15,034 bases of DNA from an uncultured Collinsella sp. (GCA_902478935.1 CABSMV010000041.1:1-15034); one strand, 5' to 3'. Positions 1 through 7,442 are shown, numbered from the stretch's first letter. The notes: generated by a model from the letters alone, not told the origin. Program-made: numbers and translations.

Positions 1-2015
1 TGCACTTTGCCCTCGCCGGCAACCAAAACTGCGGCAAGACCACGTTATTCAACCAGCTGACGGGCTCCAACCAGCACGTCGGTAACTTTCCCGGCGTGAC
101 GGTCGACCGCAAAGATGGCACCATCCGTAACCATCCCGAGGCGAGCGTTACCGACCTGCCCGGCATTTACTCCCTGTCGCCGTACACAGGCGAGGAGGTC
201 GTGAGCCGTCAGTTCATCCTCGACGAGCGTCCGGACGCCATCATCGACATCATTGACGCCACCAACATCGAGCGCAACCTGTACCTGACACTGCAGCTCA
301 TGGAGCTTGACCGTCCTATGGTCATCGCGCTCAACATGATGGACGAGGTGACCGCCAACGGCGGCGCCGTAGACGTCAACTTGCTCGAGAGCCTGTTGGG
401 CGTGCCCGTTGTCCCCATTAGCGCTGCCCGCAACGAGGGCATCGGCGAGCTGGTGGACCACGCCCTGCACGTGGCGCGGTTCCGCGAGCGCCCTGGTCGC
501 CTGGACTTTTGCGCGCCCGACGGTCCGGACGGCGGTGCGCTGCATCGCTGCATCCACGGTATTGCTAACCTGATCGAGGACCATGCCGTGACGGCGCACA
601 TCCCGGTGCGCTTTGCGGCGACCAAGCTGGTCGAGGGCGATGAGCTGGTAACCGAGGCGCTTCACCTGGATCGCAATGAGCTCGACGCTATCGAGCACAT
701 CATCACCCAGATGGAGGGCGAGGCCGGCACCGACCGCCTATCTGCGCTGGCCGATATGCGTTTTAGCTTTATCGGCGACGTGTGCGGGCGTTGCGTCGTC
801 AAGCCGCACGAGAGCCGCGAGCACGTGCGCTCCGTCAAGATTGACCGCATCCTGACAGGTCGTTACACAGCCATTCCGGCGTTTCTGGTGATCATGGGCC
901 TCGTCTTTTGGCTGACGTTTGGCGTGATCGGCGCGGCGTTGCAGGGACTCATGGAGGACGGTATCGCTGCCATCATCGCCTCGGCCGATGCGGGCCTCAG
1001 GGCGTTCGGTACCAACGACGTGGTGCGCTCGCTGGCTGTCGACGGCGTGCTTACGGGCGTGGGCAGTGTGCTGACCTTCCTGCCGATTATCGTCGTGCTC
1101 TTTTTGTTCCTCTCCATTCTGGAAGACTCCGGATACATGGCGCGCGTGGCCTTTGTCATGGATAAGGTGTTGCGTCGCTTTGGCCTGTCGGGCCGCAGTT
1201 TCGTGCCCATGCTCGTCGGTTTTGGCTGCACCGTGCCGGCTATCATGTCGACCCGTACGCTCCCATCCGAGCACGACCGCAAGATGACGGTCATGCTCAC
1301 GCCGTTTATGAGCTGCTCAGCCAAGCTGCCGGTTTACGGCTTGCTGTGCGGGGCGTTTTTCCCGCAGGCGACGGTTCCCGCCATGGTCTCGCTCTATCTG
1401 ATCGGTATCGTGGTCGGCTGCGTCGCGGCTTTGGTGCTCAACCGCACGGCATTTAAGGGCGACCCGGTGCCGTTTATCATGGAGCTCCCCAATTACCGCC
1501 TGCCGAGCGTCAAGACGACGGTGATGCTGGCATGGGATAAGGCCAAGGACTTCATCACCAAGGCCTTTACCATCATCTTTGCCGCGACCGTGGTCATCTG
1601 GTTCCTTCAGACGTTCGACATCCGCTTTAACGTGGTCGCCGACCAGTCGCAAAGCCTGCTTGCCGGTCTGGGTAGCATCATCGCGCCGGTGTTGGCCCCG
1701 CTCGGCTTTGGCGACTGGCGCGCCTCGACGGCGCTCGTCACGGGGCTCATTGCCAAGGAGAGCGTCATCTCGACGCTCACGGTGCTTTTGGGCGCAACGT
1801 CGCCCGCGGCGCTGTCGACCATGTTTTCGCCGTTTACCGCCTACGTGTTCTTGGTCTTTACGTTGCTGTACCCGCCTTGTGTGGCGGCAATCGGCGCCGT
1901 CAAGAGCGAGTTGGGCGCGCGCTATGCCGTGGCCGTATTCGCGTTTCAGGTCGCCGTTGCCTGGATCGTGGCGTTTGTCGTGCATTCGGCGGGCATATTG
2001 CTGGGGTTGGCTTAG
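1..2015 (+). CDS. feoB: Ferrous iron transport protein B (5'-truncated by window edge)
   Basis: FeoB imports Fe(II) across the cytoplasmic membrane; a cytosolic GTPase domain controls a polytopic permease. The reading frame is open from the window edge (first whole codon at base 3), so the true start lies upstream, probably only some ten residues before the P-loop as in the family. Counting from base 3, the GTPase motifs are G1 GNQNCGKTT (residues 6-14), G3 DLPG (51-54) followed by IYSLSPYTGEE, G4 NMMD (111-114) and a G5-like SAARNEG. From about base 870 the protein is hydrophobic with many membrane segments. It contains the FeoB gate signature around VGFGCTVPAIMSTRTL and SCSAKLPVYGLL, and the core region IMELPNYRLPS. 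It ends at a TAG at 2013-2015. No feoA is visible downstream; anything upstream is outside the window. Codon use is GC-rich, typical of the host core genes. Confidence 0.96.
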   Translation, partial: HFALAGNQNCGKTTLFNQLTGSNQHVGNFPGVTVDRKDGTIRNHPEASVTDLPGIYSLSPYTGEEVVSRQFILDERPDAIIDIIDATNIERNLYLTLQLMELDRPMVIALNMMDEVTANGGAVDVNLLESLLGVPVVPISAARNEGIGELVDHALHVARFRERPGRLDFCAPDGPDGGALHRCIHGIANLIEDHAVTAHIPVRFAATKLVEGDELVTEALHLDRNELDAIEHIITQMEGEAGTDRLSALADMRFSFIGDVCGRCVVKPHESREHVRSVKIDRILTGRYTAIPAFLVIMGLVFWLTFGVIGAALQGLMEDGIAAIIASADAGLRAFGTNDVVRSLAVDGVLTGVGSVLTFLPIIVVLFLFLSILEDSGYMARVAFVMDKVLRRFGLSGRSFVPMLVGFGCTVPAIMSTRTLPSEHDRKMTVMLTPFMSCSAKLPVYGLLCGAFFPQATVPAMVSLYLIGIVVGCVAALVLNRTAFKGDPVPFIMELPNYRLPSVKTTVMLAWDKAKDFITKAFTIIFAATVVIWFLQTFDIRFNVVADQSQSLLAGLGSIIAPVLAPLGFGDWRASTALVTGLIAKESVISTLTVLLGATSPAALSTMFSPFTAYVFLVFTLLYPPCVAAIGAVKSELGARYAVAVFAFQVAVAWIVAFVVHSAGILLGLA

Positions 2016-2040
2016 GGGCGCGTTGATGCTCCGCGCTTTT
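2016..2040 (+). terminator. Possible weak terminator after feoB
   Basis: GCGCG (2018-2022) can pair with CGCGC (2032-2036) around a 9-base loop, extended by two G-U pairs, followed by TTTT and then GGG. The stem is short and the T-run is only four bases, so this is a weak candidate. Confidence 0.25.
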
Positions 2041-2144
2041 GGGCGAGCAACAATTCAACAAATATGAGCCAAAATACCGGTAATTGTCGGCCTGCGGGGA
2101 CTGTCCTACGCTGCAGGTTGCCGTTCGCTGCCTATTTGCTGCCG

Positions 2145-2160
2145 TTTACGGATTCGTAAA
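2145..2160. promoter_or_regulatory. Perfect inverted repeat, possible operator upstream of PTS gene
   Basis: TTTACG (2145-2150) and CGTAAA (2155-2160) are perfect 6-base arms with a 4-base spacer, about 45 bases upstream of the putative -35 box of the PTS gene. The half-site CGTAAATA (2155-2162) recurs at 4852-4859 in the RpiR/GH4 divergent intergenic region. That makes it a candidate shared operator of the local regulator. This is inference from pattern only. Confidence 0.35.
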
Positions 2161-2204
2161 TACTTGCAATCGTCGGTCGATTTAACCGCATTACGCGATG
2201 CCGA

Positions 2205-2233
2205 TGCACATTTTTTGTGCCCCTTTCTACAAT
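2205..2233 (+). promoter_or_regulatory. Putative promoter of the PTS EIICB gene
   Basis: TGCACA (2205-2210, four of six matches to TTGACA) and TACAAT (2228-2233, five of six matches to TATAAT) are separated by 17 bases. A small perfect inverted repeat, GCACA (2206-2210) and TGTGC (2216-2220), overlaps the -35 box and could be a repressor site or a chance hairpin. The start codon is about 97 bases downstream of the -10 box. Confidence 0.5.
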
Positions 2234-2329
2234 CACTCTGTGTCTATTGCCGAACATGTCTTCCGTTTCGCCTGTGTGGGGACGTGGGGTGCAATAGTCG
2301 TTTGTAGAGGCTCATTGAGGAGGGAATTG

Positions 2330-3994
2330 ATGAAAGAAAAATTCCAATCGTTCGGAAAGGCAATGCTCGTTCCGATTACGCTCATTGCCATTTCCGGTCT
2401 CTTTTTGGGTATCGGTAGCGTTTTTACGACCGAACTGACCCTTGTGTCCCTTGGCGTTAATTGGGACTGGTATGCCGCTTCGCCGCTCTTTACGTTCTTC
2501 TCGGTATTTAAGGGTCTCGGCGAGGTAATCATTGGAAACCTCGGTGTTTTGTTTGCCGTCGGCTGCGCCTTCTCCTTGTCTCGCAAAGAGAAGGGCTGGG
2601 CTGCCTTTTCTGCCCTTGTCTGCTATCTCACCATGCTCAAGACGGTTGAGATTCTGCTTGGAGCAGCTGGCTTGGCTGCCGACAATACAACGGTGGAAGC
2701 TCTTCAGAAGGTCGGCCTTACGTCCATTCAGGCGAGTGAGCAGTCCGCACTCTACACTACCTCGCTCGGCTTTTTTGGCTACAGCTCTGGTGTCTTTGGC
2801 GGCATTATCGTGGGCTGCCTGGTCGCCTGGATCACCGGCCGTTTTTACAAGACCAAGCTTCCAACGGCGCTGGCGTTTTTTGCGGGCAGTCGAACGGTCC
2901 CCATTGTATCGCTGGTCGCCGGTGGCATCCTGGGCGGCATCATGTACTTCGTCTGGCCCGTCATCGGTGGATGCTTCTCGGGTATTGCGACGTTCGTGAA
3001 AGGCTCCGGTCTGGTCGGTACGTTTGTCTATCGCTGGGTGCTCGAGAGCCTTGTGCCGTTTGGCTTGCATCCGCTGCTCGAGACGCCCATGTATTGGACT
3101 GAGCTTGGCGGCTCCATGGTCGTCGATGGAACGCGCGTGGTGGGCAATAGCGCCATTCAGCTTGCACAGCTCGCTTCTCCCAGCAGTGACAAGCTCTTGG
3201 TTAGGGCCTTCATGGCTGGCTATGGCATTAACGATTACGCGTTGTTCCCTGGCATCGCCCTTGCTATGTGGTCTTGTGCCAAGCCCCAGAACCGCAAGAA
3301 GGTTGCTGGTCTTTTAATCCCCACAGTGATTTCGACTGTTTTCTTTGGCGTTACGGAGCCTATTCTCTTTACGTTCCTGTTTGCCGCCCCCTGGCTCTAC
3401 TTTGGCGTTTACGCTCCGCTTTCCGGACTGGGTGAAGTTCTCTCGGAGGCAATGGGCGTTTCGGTGTACCAGGGAAATATCAAGGACCTGATCCCATTCT
3501 TATTCCGCCCCGAGAAGCTTAATCTGCTTCCGTACCTTATCCTGCTCCCCGCCTTTTTCCTGGCAGCTTTCTTCCTCTTCCGGTTCTTTATTACTAAGTT
3601 CGATATCAAGACGCCCGGTCGAGACGATGGTGACGATATTGAGTTGATCAACAGCAGAGCCGAGTTCGAGGCAAAGGCCGCTGAGGCAAAGGGCGAGTCT
3701 GATGGCACTCCCGAGAAGGCAGTCCAGGGCCGTGCGACCAAGGACAGCGCGCTTGCTGTTGGCATTGTCGAAGCGCTTGGTGGAGCTGACAACATTGATG
3801 ATCTTGACAACTGCATCTCACGTCTTCGCGTGATTGTCAAGGATGGTTCTAAGGTTGCAGACGACGAGGTGTTCACCAAGAATCTTGAAGCTATGGGCGT
3901 TATCCGCCTGAGCGACAAGGCAATCCAGGTCATTTACGGTCCTCGTGTCGGCGAAGTCGCTTCTGAGGTGCACGAAGTTCTCGGTGACGAGTAA
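2330..3994 (+). CDS. PTS alpha-glucoside (maltose-type) transporter EIICB component
   Basis: This protein would import a disaccharide and phosphorylate it on entry, taking phosphate from HPr and an EIIA encoded elsewhere, since no EIIA domain is present. From ATG 2330 it has 554 residues. Residues 1-425 are a polytopic EIIC domain of the glucose superfamily; GLHP (245-248) and VTEP (341-344) are the usual conserved loops. A hydrophilic linker (KFDIKTPGRDD then a charged stretch) leads to a C-terminal EIIB domain, with ALGGADNIDDLDNCISRLR placing the phosphorylated cysteine at residue 495. Domain order, length and the linker resemble the GlvC/MalX alpha-glucoside group from general knowledge of that family. 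The start is set by the GAGGAGGG site at 2317-2324, five bases before the ATG. Codon use is less GC-rich than feoB. The neighbouring GH4 enzyme and RpiR regulator support a maltose or related alpha-glucoside substrate; the exact sugar cannot be read from the sequence. Confidence 0.92.
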   Translation: MKEKFQSFGKAMLVPITLIAISGLFLGIGSVFTTELTLVSLGVNWDWYAASPLFTFFSVFKGLGEVIIGNLGVLFAVGCAFSLSRKEKGWAAFSALVCYLTMLKTVEILLGAAGLAADNTTVEALQKVGLTSIQASEQSALYTTSLGFFGYSSGVFGGIIVGCLVAWITGRFYKTKLPTALAFFAGSRTVPIVSLVAGGILGGIMYFVWPVIGGCFSGIATFVKGSGLVGTFVYRWVLESLVPFGLHPLLETPMYWTELGGSMVVDGTRVVGNSAIQLAQLASPSSDKLLVRAFMAGYGINDYALFPGIALAMWSCAKPQNRKKVAGLLIPTVISTVFFGVTEPILFTFLFAAPWLYFGVYAPLSGLGEVLSEAMGVSVYQGNIKDLIPFLFRPEKLNLLPYLILLPAFFLAAFFLFRFFITKFDIKTPGRDDGDDIELINSRAEFEAKAAEAKGESDGTPEKAVQGRATKDSALAVGIVEALGGADNIDDLDNCISRLRVIVKDGSKVADDEVFTKNLEAMGVIRLSDKAIQVIYGPRVGEVASEVHEVLGDE

Positions 3995-4033
3995 AACGCG
4001 CAAGTGGCTTTCAATTGCATAGCGCAATTCCAG

Positions 4034-4081
4034 GGCTTGGCTTCCTATCGCATGATTTAGGGGGCCAGGCCTTCTTGTTTT
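4034..4081 (+). terminator. Candidate intrinsic terminator of the PTS gene
   Basis: GGCTTGGC (4034-4041) pairs with GCCAGGCC (4064-4071) with one wobble, and the stem can continue inward through TTCC/GGGG to a 14-base loop. The T-rich tract TTCTTGTTTT (4072-4081) follows. It overlaps the last codons of the convergent RpiR gene, whose stop is at 4057-4059. The large loop and interrupted T-run make this moderate. Confidence 0.45.
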
Positions 4082-4809
4082 AGATTGTCAAGGCAGATAC
4101 TCAATAGTTCTTCGAATGCGAGAATACAACTTCCGGTAAAGCAGTTAGGCTTAACGTTCTTAAGATCCATTGGGTGATCGTCATGTATCGTAAAGATCGC
4201 GTCTGCCGTCTTGGCGAGCTCGCTGTCTTCGTTGCCGGTAAACGCGAGGGTCGTAATGCCCGCGTCGTGGCATGCCCTTGCGGTTTCCAGGATGGCTTCT
4301 GTCTGGCCCGATTTGGATATGAGCATCATGCAGCTGAGCGTATTTCGGTTGGATTCGACAAACTGATCGGTTTCTAGGAAGTCCTGTATGACGGCCAAAA
4401 AGCCAAGTCCAACGAGCTTAGTCGCCATGTACTGCGCAACGATGCGTGAGAAGCCCTCTCCGTTTACTCCGATCATTCTGTTGCGATGCAGTGCGGCGAT
4501 GAATACGTCTACATCTCCGGTGTGACATACGAAGTGGACGCTACTGTCTTTGAGTGATTGATTCATTTCGCGGGAGACATGCTGAAGGTGCTTGAGATCG
4601 TACATCATTTCGCGGTAGCCACGGTAGCCGAGCTTTTTCGAAAGCCTAATGACTGTCGTCATGCTGGTAAAGCATGCCATGGCGACGGGTTTTATGCCAA
4701 TATCATCGAGGGTGTCGATATTGTTGAGTAGGTATTCGAGTACGCTTTGCTCGGTTTCGGATAGCTTTGCGGCTGAGTAGAGCTTGGAAATCTGCTTTTT
4801 ATCAACCAT
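4057..4809 (-). CDS. RpiR-family transcriptional regulator (HTH + SIS)
   Basis: A phosphosugar-responsive DNA-binding regulator, 250 residues, normal for the family. The N-terminal HTH_6 domain spans about residues 1-77 (VAMACFTSMTTVIRLSKKLG forms the helix-turn-helix; the GYRGYREM sequence after it is typical). The C-terminal SIS sugar-phosphate-binding domain spans about 100-235, with GVNGEGFS (114-121) and ISKSGQTEA (164-172) as its ligand loops. I chose the ATG at 4807-4809 because AAGGAAG lies just upstream on the minus strand; the frame stays open further upstream but into the divergent GH4 gene. It faces the GH4 gene across 175 bases and converges on the PTS gene, so it most likely controls both, presumably in response to a 6-phospho-disaccharide or glucose 6-phosphate. 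Whether it represses or activates is not evident. Confidence 0.9.
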   Translation of the reverse strand: MVDKKQISKLYSAAKLSETEQSVLEYLLNNIDTLDDIGIKPVAMACFTSMTTVIRLSKKLGYRGYREMMYDLKHLQHVSREMNQSLKDSSVHFVCHTGDVDVFIAALHRNRMIGVNGEGFSRIVAQYMATKLVGLGFLAVIQDFLETDQFVESNRNTLSCMMLISKSGQTEAILETARACHDAGITTLAFTGNEDSELAKTADAIFTIHDDHPMDLKNVKPNCFTGSCILAFEELLSICLDNLKQEGLAP

Positions 4810-4984
4810 CGGTGCTTCCTTCCCGCCGGACGTGTGTGGCCGCTTCCGTTGCGTAAATAATAACTCCTTGGGGAATTCCTTTCCCGCCTTGCAACCGGGG
4901 CGGGAAGCGGCCCTCCATGCTGGATACAATATCCAAACACAGGCGAACCATGCAATATTGAATGTGCTAATTGGGGGTTTCGAT
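4810..4984. promoter_or_regulatory. Divergent regulatory region between rpiR-type gene and GH4 gene
   Basis: This 175-base region has nested repeats. GGCCGCTTCC (4838-4847) and GGAAGCGGCC (4903-4912) are a perfect 10-base inverted pair 55 bases apart. TTCCCGCC occurs at 4820-4827 and 4881-4888 and inverted as GGCGGGAA at 4899-4906; the last two form a perfect 8-base inverted repeat with a 10-base spacer. Closer to the GH4 gene are GGATA-CAA-TATCC (4922-4934), containing a -10-like TACAAT (4925-4930), and the palindrome CAATATTG (4953-4960). No good -35 box accompanies TACAAT. ATAATA at 4857-4862 reads TATTAT on the minus strand and could be the regulator's -10. GGGGG at 4973-4977 is the ribosome binding site for the GH4 gene. 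Assigning any repeat as the RpiR operator is inference. Confidence 0.5.
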
Positions 4985-6358
4985 ATGAAACTTACGGTCA
5001 TAGGTGGCGGTGGCGTCCGCTCCATGTTTTTGGCAAAGAGCATAGCCCAGCAGGCGTCATCGCTTGGAATCGACGAACTTGTGTTTATGGACAATGATCC
5101 CGAGAAGCTGCGCATCTACGGTGGCCTTGCCGCCCATATCTCGGGCATGCTTTGCCCCACGCTTAATTTTTCACTGACGGGCGATGCAGTCGAGGCCGTT
5201 AAGGACGCCGATTACGTGATCACGACGATTCGCGTCGGTGGGGACCATATGCGCGTTCGCGATGAGCGCATTGCTCTTTCGCATGGGGTTCTTGGCCAAG
5301 AGACGACTGGCGCAGCCGGCGTGTCTTTTGCCATGCGCTCCGTCCCTGCGCTTGCTTCGTATTGCGAGTTAATCAAGAAGTACGCAAAGCCGGACGTCAA
5401 GGTGTTTAACTTTACTAATCCCGCTGGCGTCGTATCTCAGGCCCTACGCGATATGGGCTATGATTTTACTTATGGCATTTGCGATGCCCCCTCGGGCATG
5501 TTGCATCAGTTTGCCGAGTATAAAGGCGTTGATCCCGCATCGGTTCAGGGCGAGTGCTATGGACTCAACCACCTCTCGTTCTTCCGCAATGTGACGGTTG
5601 ACGGCGAGGACATCATGTCCGACTTGATCCACGACGACGGGGCATATGCTCATACAGATCTTAGGTTCTTCGAGAAGGACCTCGTCCTAAATCGCGGATG
5701 CGTGCCAAATGAGTACCTATACTATTTCTACTATCGCGAGCGCGCCGTTGCCAACGTTCTCTCTTCGCCCCAGACGCGCGGCGAACTAATCGAAGAAATT
5801 AATCGAGAAATGACGAGCGAGCTTGCATCTATCGATATTGAGAACGACTTCGAAAAAGGCCTCGCGTGCTTTGAGAAGTGGTACGGAATGCGCGAAAACA
5901 ACTACATGGCGGCCGAGACGGGTATTCATCGCGACAAGCCGTGGACGTTTGACGTGTACGGCAAAGATGCTGGCGGATATGCAGGTGTCGCGCTCCGCTT
6001 CATGGATATTGCTCGCTCTGGCAAGACGCAGCAGATGATCCTGTGCACCCCCAACAATGGCGCCATCCCCGGCCTTCTCGATACAGATGTCATTGAGTCA
6101 ACGTGCGATATCTCCACCGATGGCTGCGTGCCGCATCGCGTCGAAGCCGATTCTGTGCCCGCGGGAAACCTCGAATTGATTCGTCGCGTCAAGTACTACG
6201 AGCGCACCGTGGCGCGTGGCATCGTTAACCGATCGAAGCGCGACATTGTCGAGAGCCTCGCGATGCACCCGCTCGTTAATTCGTACTCCTTGGCGAAAGA
6301 TATCGCCGCGCAGTACTTTGAGCTTAACCGCGACTACATCGACGGCTGGACAGACTAG
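4985..6358 (+). CDS. Glycoside hydrolase family 4, probable 6-phospho-alpha-glucosidase
   Basis: GH4 enzymes hydrolyse phosphorylated glucosides in the cytoplasm by an NAD+- and divalent-metal-dependent oxidation/elimination mechanism. The product here has 457 residues from ATG 4985, the usual size. Visible motifs: NAD-binding KLTVIGGGGVRS (residues 2-13), GQETTGAAG (104-112), NFTNP (142-146), the metal-binding Cys in CDAP (166-169) and GLNH with the second metal ligand His196. In the family as I know it, CDMP marks 6-phospho-alpha-glucosidases and CN(V/I)P marks 6-phospho-beta-glucosidases. CDAP is neither but shares the CD-P pattern of the alpha group, which agrees with the alpha-glucoside-type PTS next door. 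The NAD motif GGGGVRS departs from the common GGGS(T/S)YTP. The start is chosen for its ribosome binding site (GGGGG, 7 bases upstream); the frame is open further upstream but runs through the regulatory region. Anomeric specificity is inferred. Confidence 0.88.
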   Translation: MKLTVIGGGGVRSMFLAKSIAQQASSLGIDELVFMDNDPEKLRIYGGLAAHISGMLCPTLNFSLTGDAVEAVKDADYVITTIRVGGDHMRVRDERIALSHGVLGQETTGAAGVSFAMRSVPALASYCELIKKYAKPDVKVFNFTNPAGVVSQALRDMGYDFTYGICDAPSGMLHQFAEYKGVDPASVQGECYGLNHLSFFRNVTVDGEDIMSDLIHDDGAYAHTDLRFFEKDLVLNRGCVPNEYLYYFYYRERAVANVLSSPQTRGELIEEINREMTSELASIDIENDFEKGLACFEKWYGMRENNYMAAETGIHRDKPWTFDVYGKDAGGYAGVALRFMDIARSGKTQQMILCTPNNGAIPGLLDTDVIESTCDISTDGCVPHRVEADSVPAGNLELIRRVKYYERTVARGIVNRSKRDIVESLAMHPLVNSYSLAKDIAAQYFELNRDYIDGWTD

Positions 6359-6385
6359 TCTGGACGTTAAAACTAGAAATTATGG

Positions 6386-6424
6386 ATGGGCGGACCGGCG
6401 TTTATATTGGCGCCCGTTCGCCCT
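6386..6424 (+). other. Intercistronic stem-loop between GH4 and membrane protein genes
   Basis: GGGCG (6388-6392) can pair with CGCCC (6419-6423), and an inner GGCG/CGCC pair encloses an AT-rich loop (TTTATATTGG). There is no T-run after it, so it is not a classical terminator. It may moderate expression of the downstream gene or stabilise the upstream message. The 90-base gap itself contains no other feature. Confidence 0.3.
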
Positions 6425-6448
6425 GCTTAGTAAGAAAACGGGTATAGA

Positions 6449-7276
6449 GTGAACTTGCGAGAGAACTTCAATGTCTTTCTGGAATCGGGCGATCGGGCGA
6501 AGGAATGCCGGAGTGGCTGCACGATGGCGTTATATATCCCCTTGTTTGTTATGAGCGCGCTTCAAATTGGTGTATCAAACGTTGCAACTGAGCTCGCCTA
6601 TATCAATCCGTCCATTACGCTTATTTGCACTGTGGTCGCGGCCTTTTTAAACCTGCTTCTATCGAATGTGGCTTTTTCATTATTTGCCGTCGACCGGTCC
6701 AAAGAGACGGTGCAACCTGCTCGAACCCCTCCGGTTTATCTCTTGGCCTCGACGGTTCCCCTCCAGATTTCTGGGGCGCTGCTAATTTATTTGGTTCACT
6801 TGATTTTATCGGCAATTGTAGTCTTTGCCTCGCTTGCGAGCAGTCAGCTCGGGGTGTTGTGCTCGCTTGTGGTGGCAGTAATCGTGACGCTTCTTTCCGC
6901 GTCGTTCGTATTCGTGTTAATTGAAGATGCGGACGTGGAGCAGAGGGGACTACGAGGCATTCGGTTTGCACCACGCTACATCATGCGTTCGGTCACGGTG
7001 CTTCGTTCCTCCTGGAGAGAAATCGCGCGTCCCGCAACGCTGCTGGTGGCATGGAACCTGGTTGCAAGTTGCGCTATCCAGGTTCTTGTTGGATGGGTAG
7101 TTTCGAGTGCGGCGCTGCCGTCGGCACTTTCAGTGACGGCGCTTGTGCATGAGGGACTTTATTATGGGGCGTTTGCTTATATGCTGCTTTTGCTAGTTCA
7201 TTGTGCGGTTGCGAGTTGGCTCGAAATTGACGTGCTCATGGGGGTGTCCTTGTGCGTATCCGAGCAGGCGCGATAG
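6449..7276 (+). CDS. Integral membrane protein of unknown function
   Basis: I do not recognise this 275-residue protein. It has a short charged N-terminus (residues 1-25) and about six hydrophobic segments, roughly at 27-48, 53-80, 96-128, 133-157, 200-222 and 234-258. Charged loops lie between them: VDRSKETVQPARTP near 81-94, and EDADVEQRGLRGIRFAPR then RSSWREIARP at about 160-200. No signal peptide cleavage site, transporter signature or catalytic motif is apparent. The start used is GTG 6449, with only a poor ribosome binding site; ATG 6524 (residue 26, preceded by CCGGAG) is an alternative that removes the charged leader. It lies 90 bases after the GH4 gene on the same strand and may belong to that transcription unit. 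Its base composition is the lowest of the genes I compared: the 60-base stretch 6601-6660 has 27 G/C by hand count. Confidence 0.7.
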   Translation: MNLRENFNVFLESGDRAKECRSGCTMALYIPLFVMSALQIGVSNVATELAYINPSITLICTVVAAFLNLLLSNVAFSLFAVDRSKETVQPARTPPVYLLASTVPLQISGALLIYLVHLILSAIVVFASLASSQLGVLCSLVVAVIVTLLSASFVFVLIEDADVEQRGLRGIRFAPRYIMRSVTVLRSSWREIARPATLLVAWNLVASCAIQVLVGWVVSSAALPSALSVTALVHEGLYYGAFAYMLLLLVHCAVASWLEIDVLMGVSLCVSEQAR

Positions 7277-7399
7277 CCCGAAGATGAAGCCGCGTTTTCG
7301 ACATTGAGTTCCTGCGTACCTTGCTTTCTAAGCAGAATTGGCGCGCCGTCTGTTAACAATCGTTTTCCAAGAATCTTTTTGTTGCTCATTTTATAGACT

Positions 7400-7442
7400 T
7401 CTCATTGCTATAATCGCCCATCGCTCAAGATAATCGGAGAGG
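7400..7442 (+). promoter_or_regulatory. Extended -10 promoter and RBS for the sotB-like gene
   Basis: TGCTATAAT (7406-7414) is a perfect extended -10 element (TGn plus TATAAT). The -35 region is poor: TTGCTC at 7382-7387 would need a 21-base spacer. GGAGAGG (7436-7442) is the ribosome binding site, nine bases before the ATG at 7452. The predicted leader is about 30 bases. Confidence 0.65.

Larger units (their letters stand above)
2041..2329. other. Spacer between feoB and the PTS gene
   Basis: About 290 bases without a supported gene. It holds the inverted repeat at 2145-2160, the putative promoter at 2205-2233 and a strong ribosome binding site (GAGGAGGG, 2317-2324) for the PTS gene. An in-frame ATG at 2198 extends the PTS reading frame by 44 codons. 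It has no ribosome binding site, would sit upstream of the candidate -10 box, and adds residues unlike an EIIC N-terminus, so I treat that stretch as untranslated leader. I see nothing else in it. Confidence 0.6.

Noticed and set aside
1317..1985. 222-codon minus-strand frame within feoB and other long antisense frames in GC-rich genes (for example 7986-8663, 9436-10719, 10475-11455)
   Set aside because: Antisense shadows produced by high third-position GC; Arg/His/Asp-rich compositions without family features, opposite well-supported genes.
2198..2329. 44-codon N-terminal extension of the PTS protein from ATG 2198
   Set aside because: No ribosome binding site, lies upstream of the candidate -10 box, and does not look like an EIIC N-terminus; ATG 2330 has a strong GAGGAGGG site.
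4014..4030. AATTGC/GCAATT hairpin between the PTS and RpiR genes as terminator
   Set aside because: Only six pairs and no T-run on either strand; the hairpin at 4034-4071 is the better candidate.
4784..4984. 67-codon upstream extension of the GH4 protein
   Set aside because: It overlaps the RpiR start and regulatory repeats; the NAD-binding motif begins right after ATG 4985, as in the family.
4810..5115. 102-codon upstream extension of the RpiR protein
   Set aside because: It would run through the divergent regulatory region into the GH4 coding sequence; ATG 4807-4809 has a good ribosome binding site and gives normal family length.
7198..7389. 63-codon minus-strand frame after the membrane protein gene
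   Set aside because: Overlaps the 3' end of the membrane gene, weak ribosome binding site, no recognisable features.
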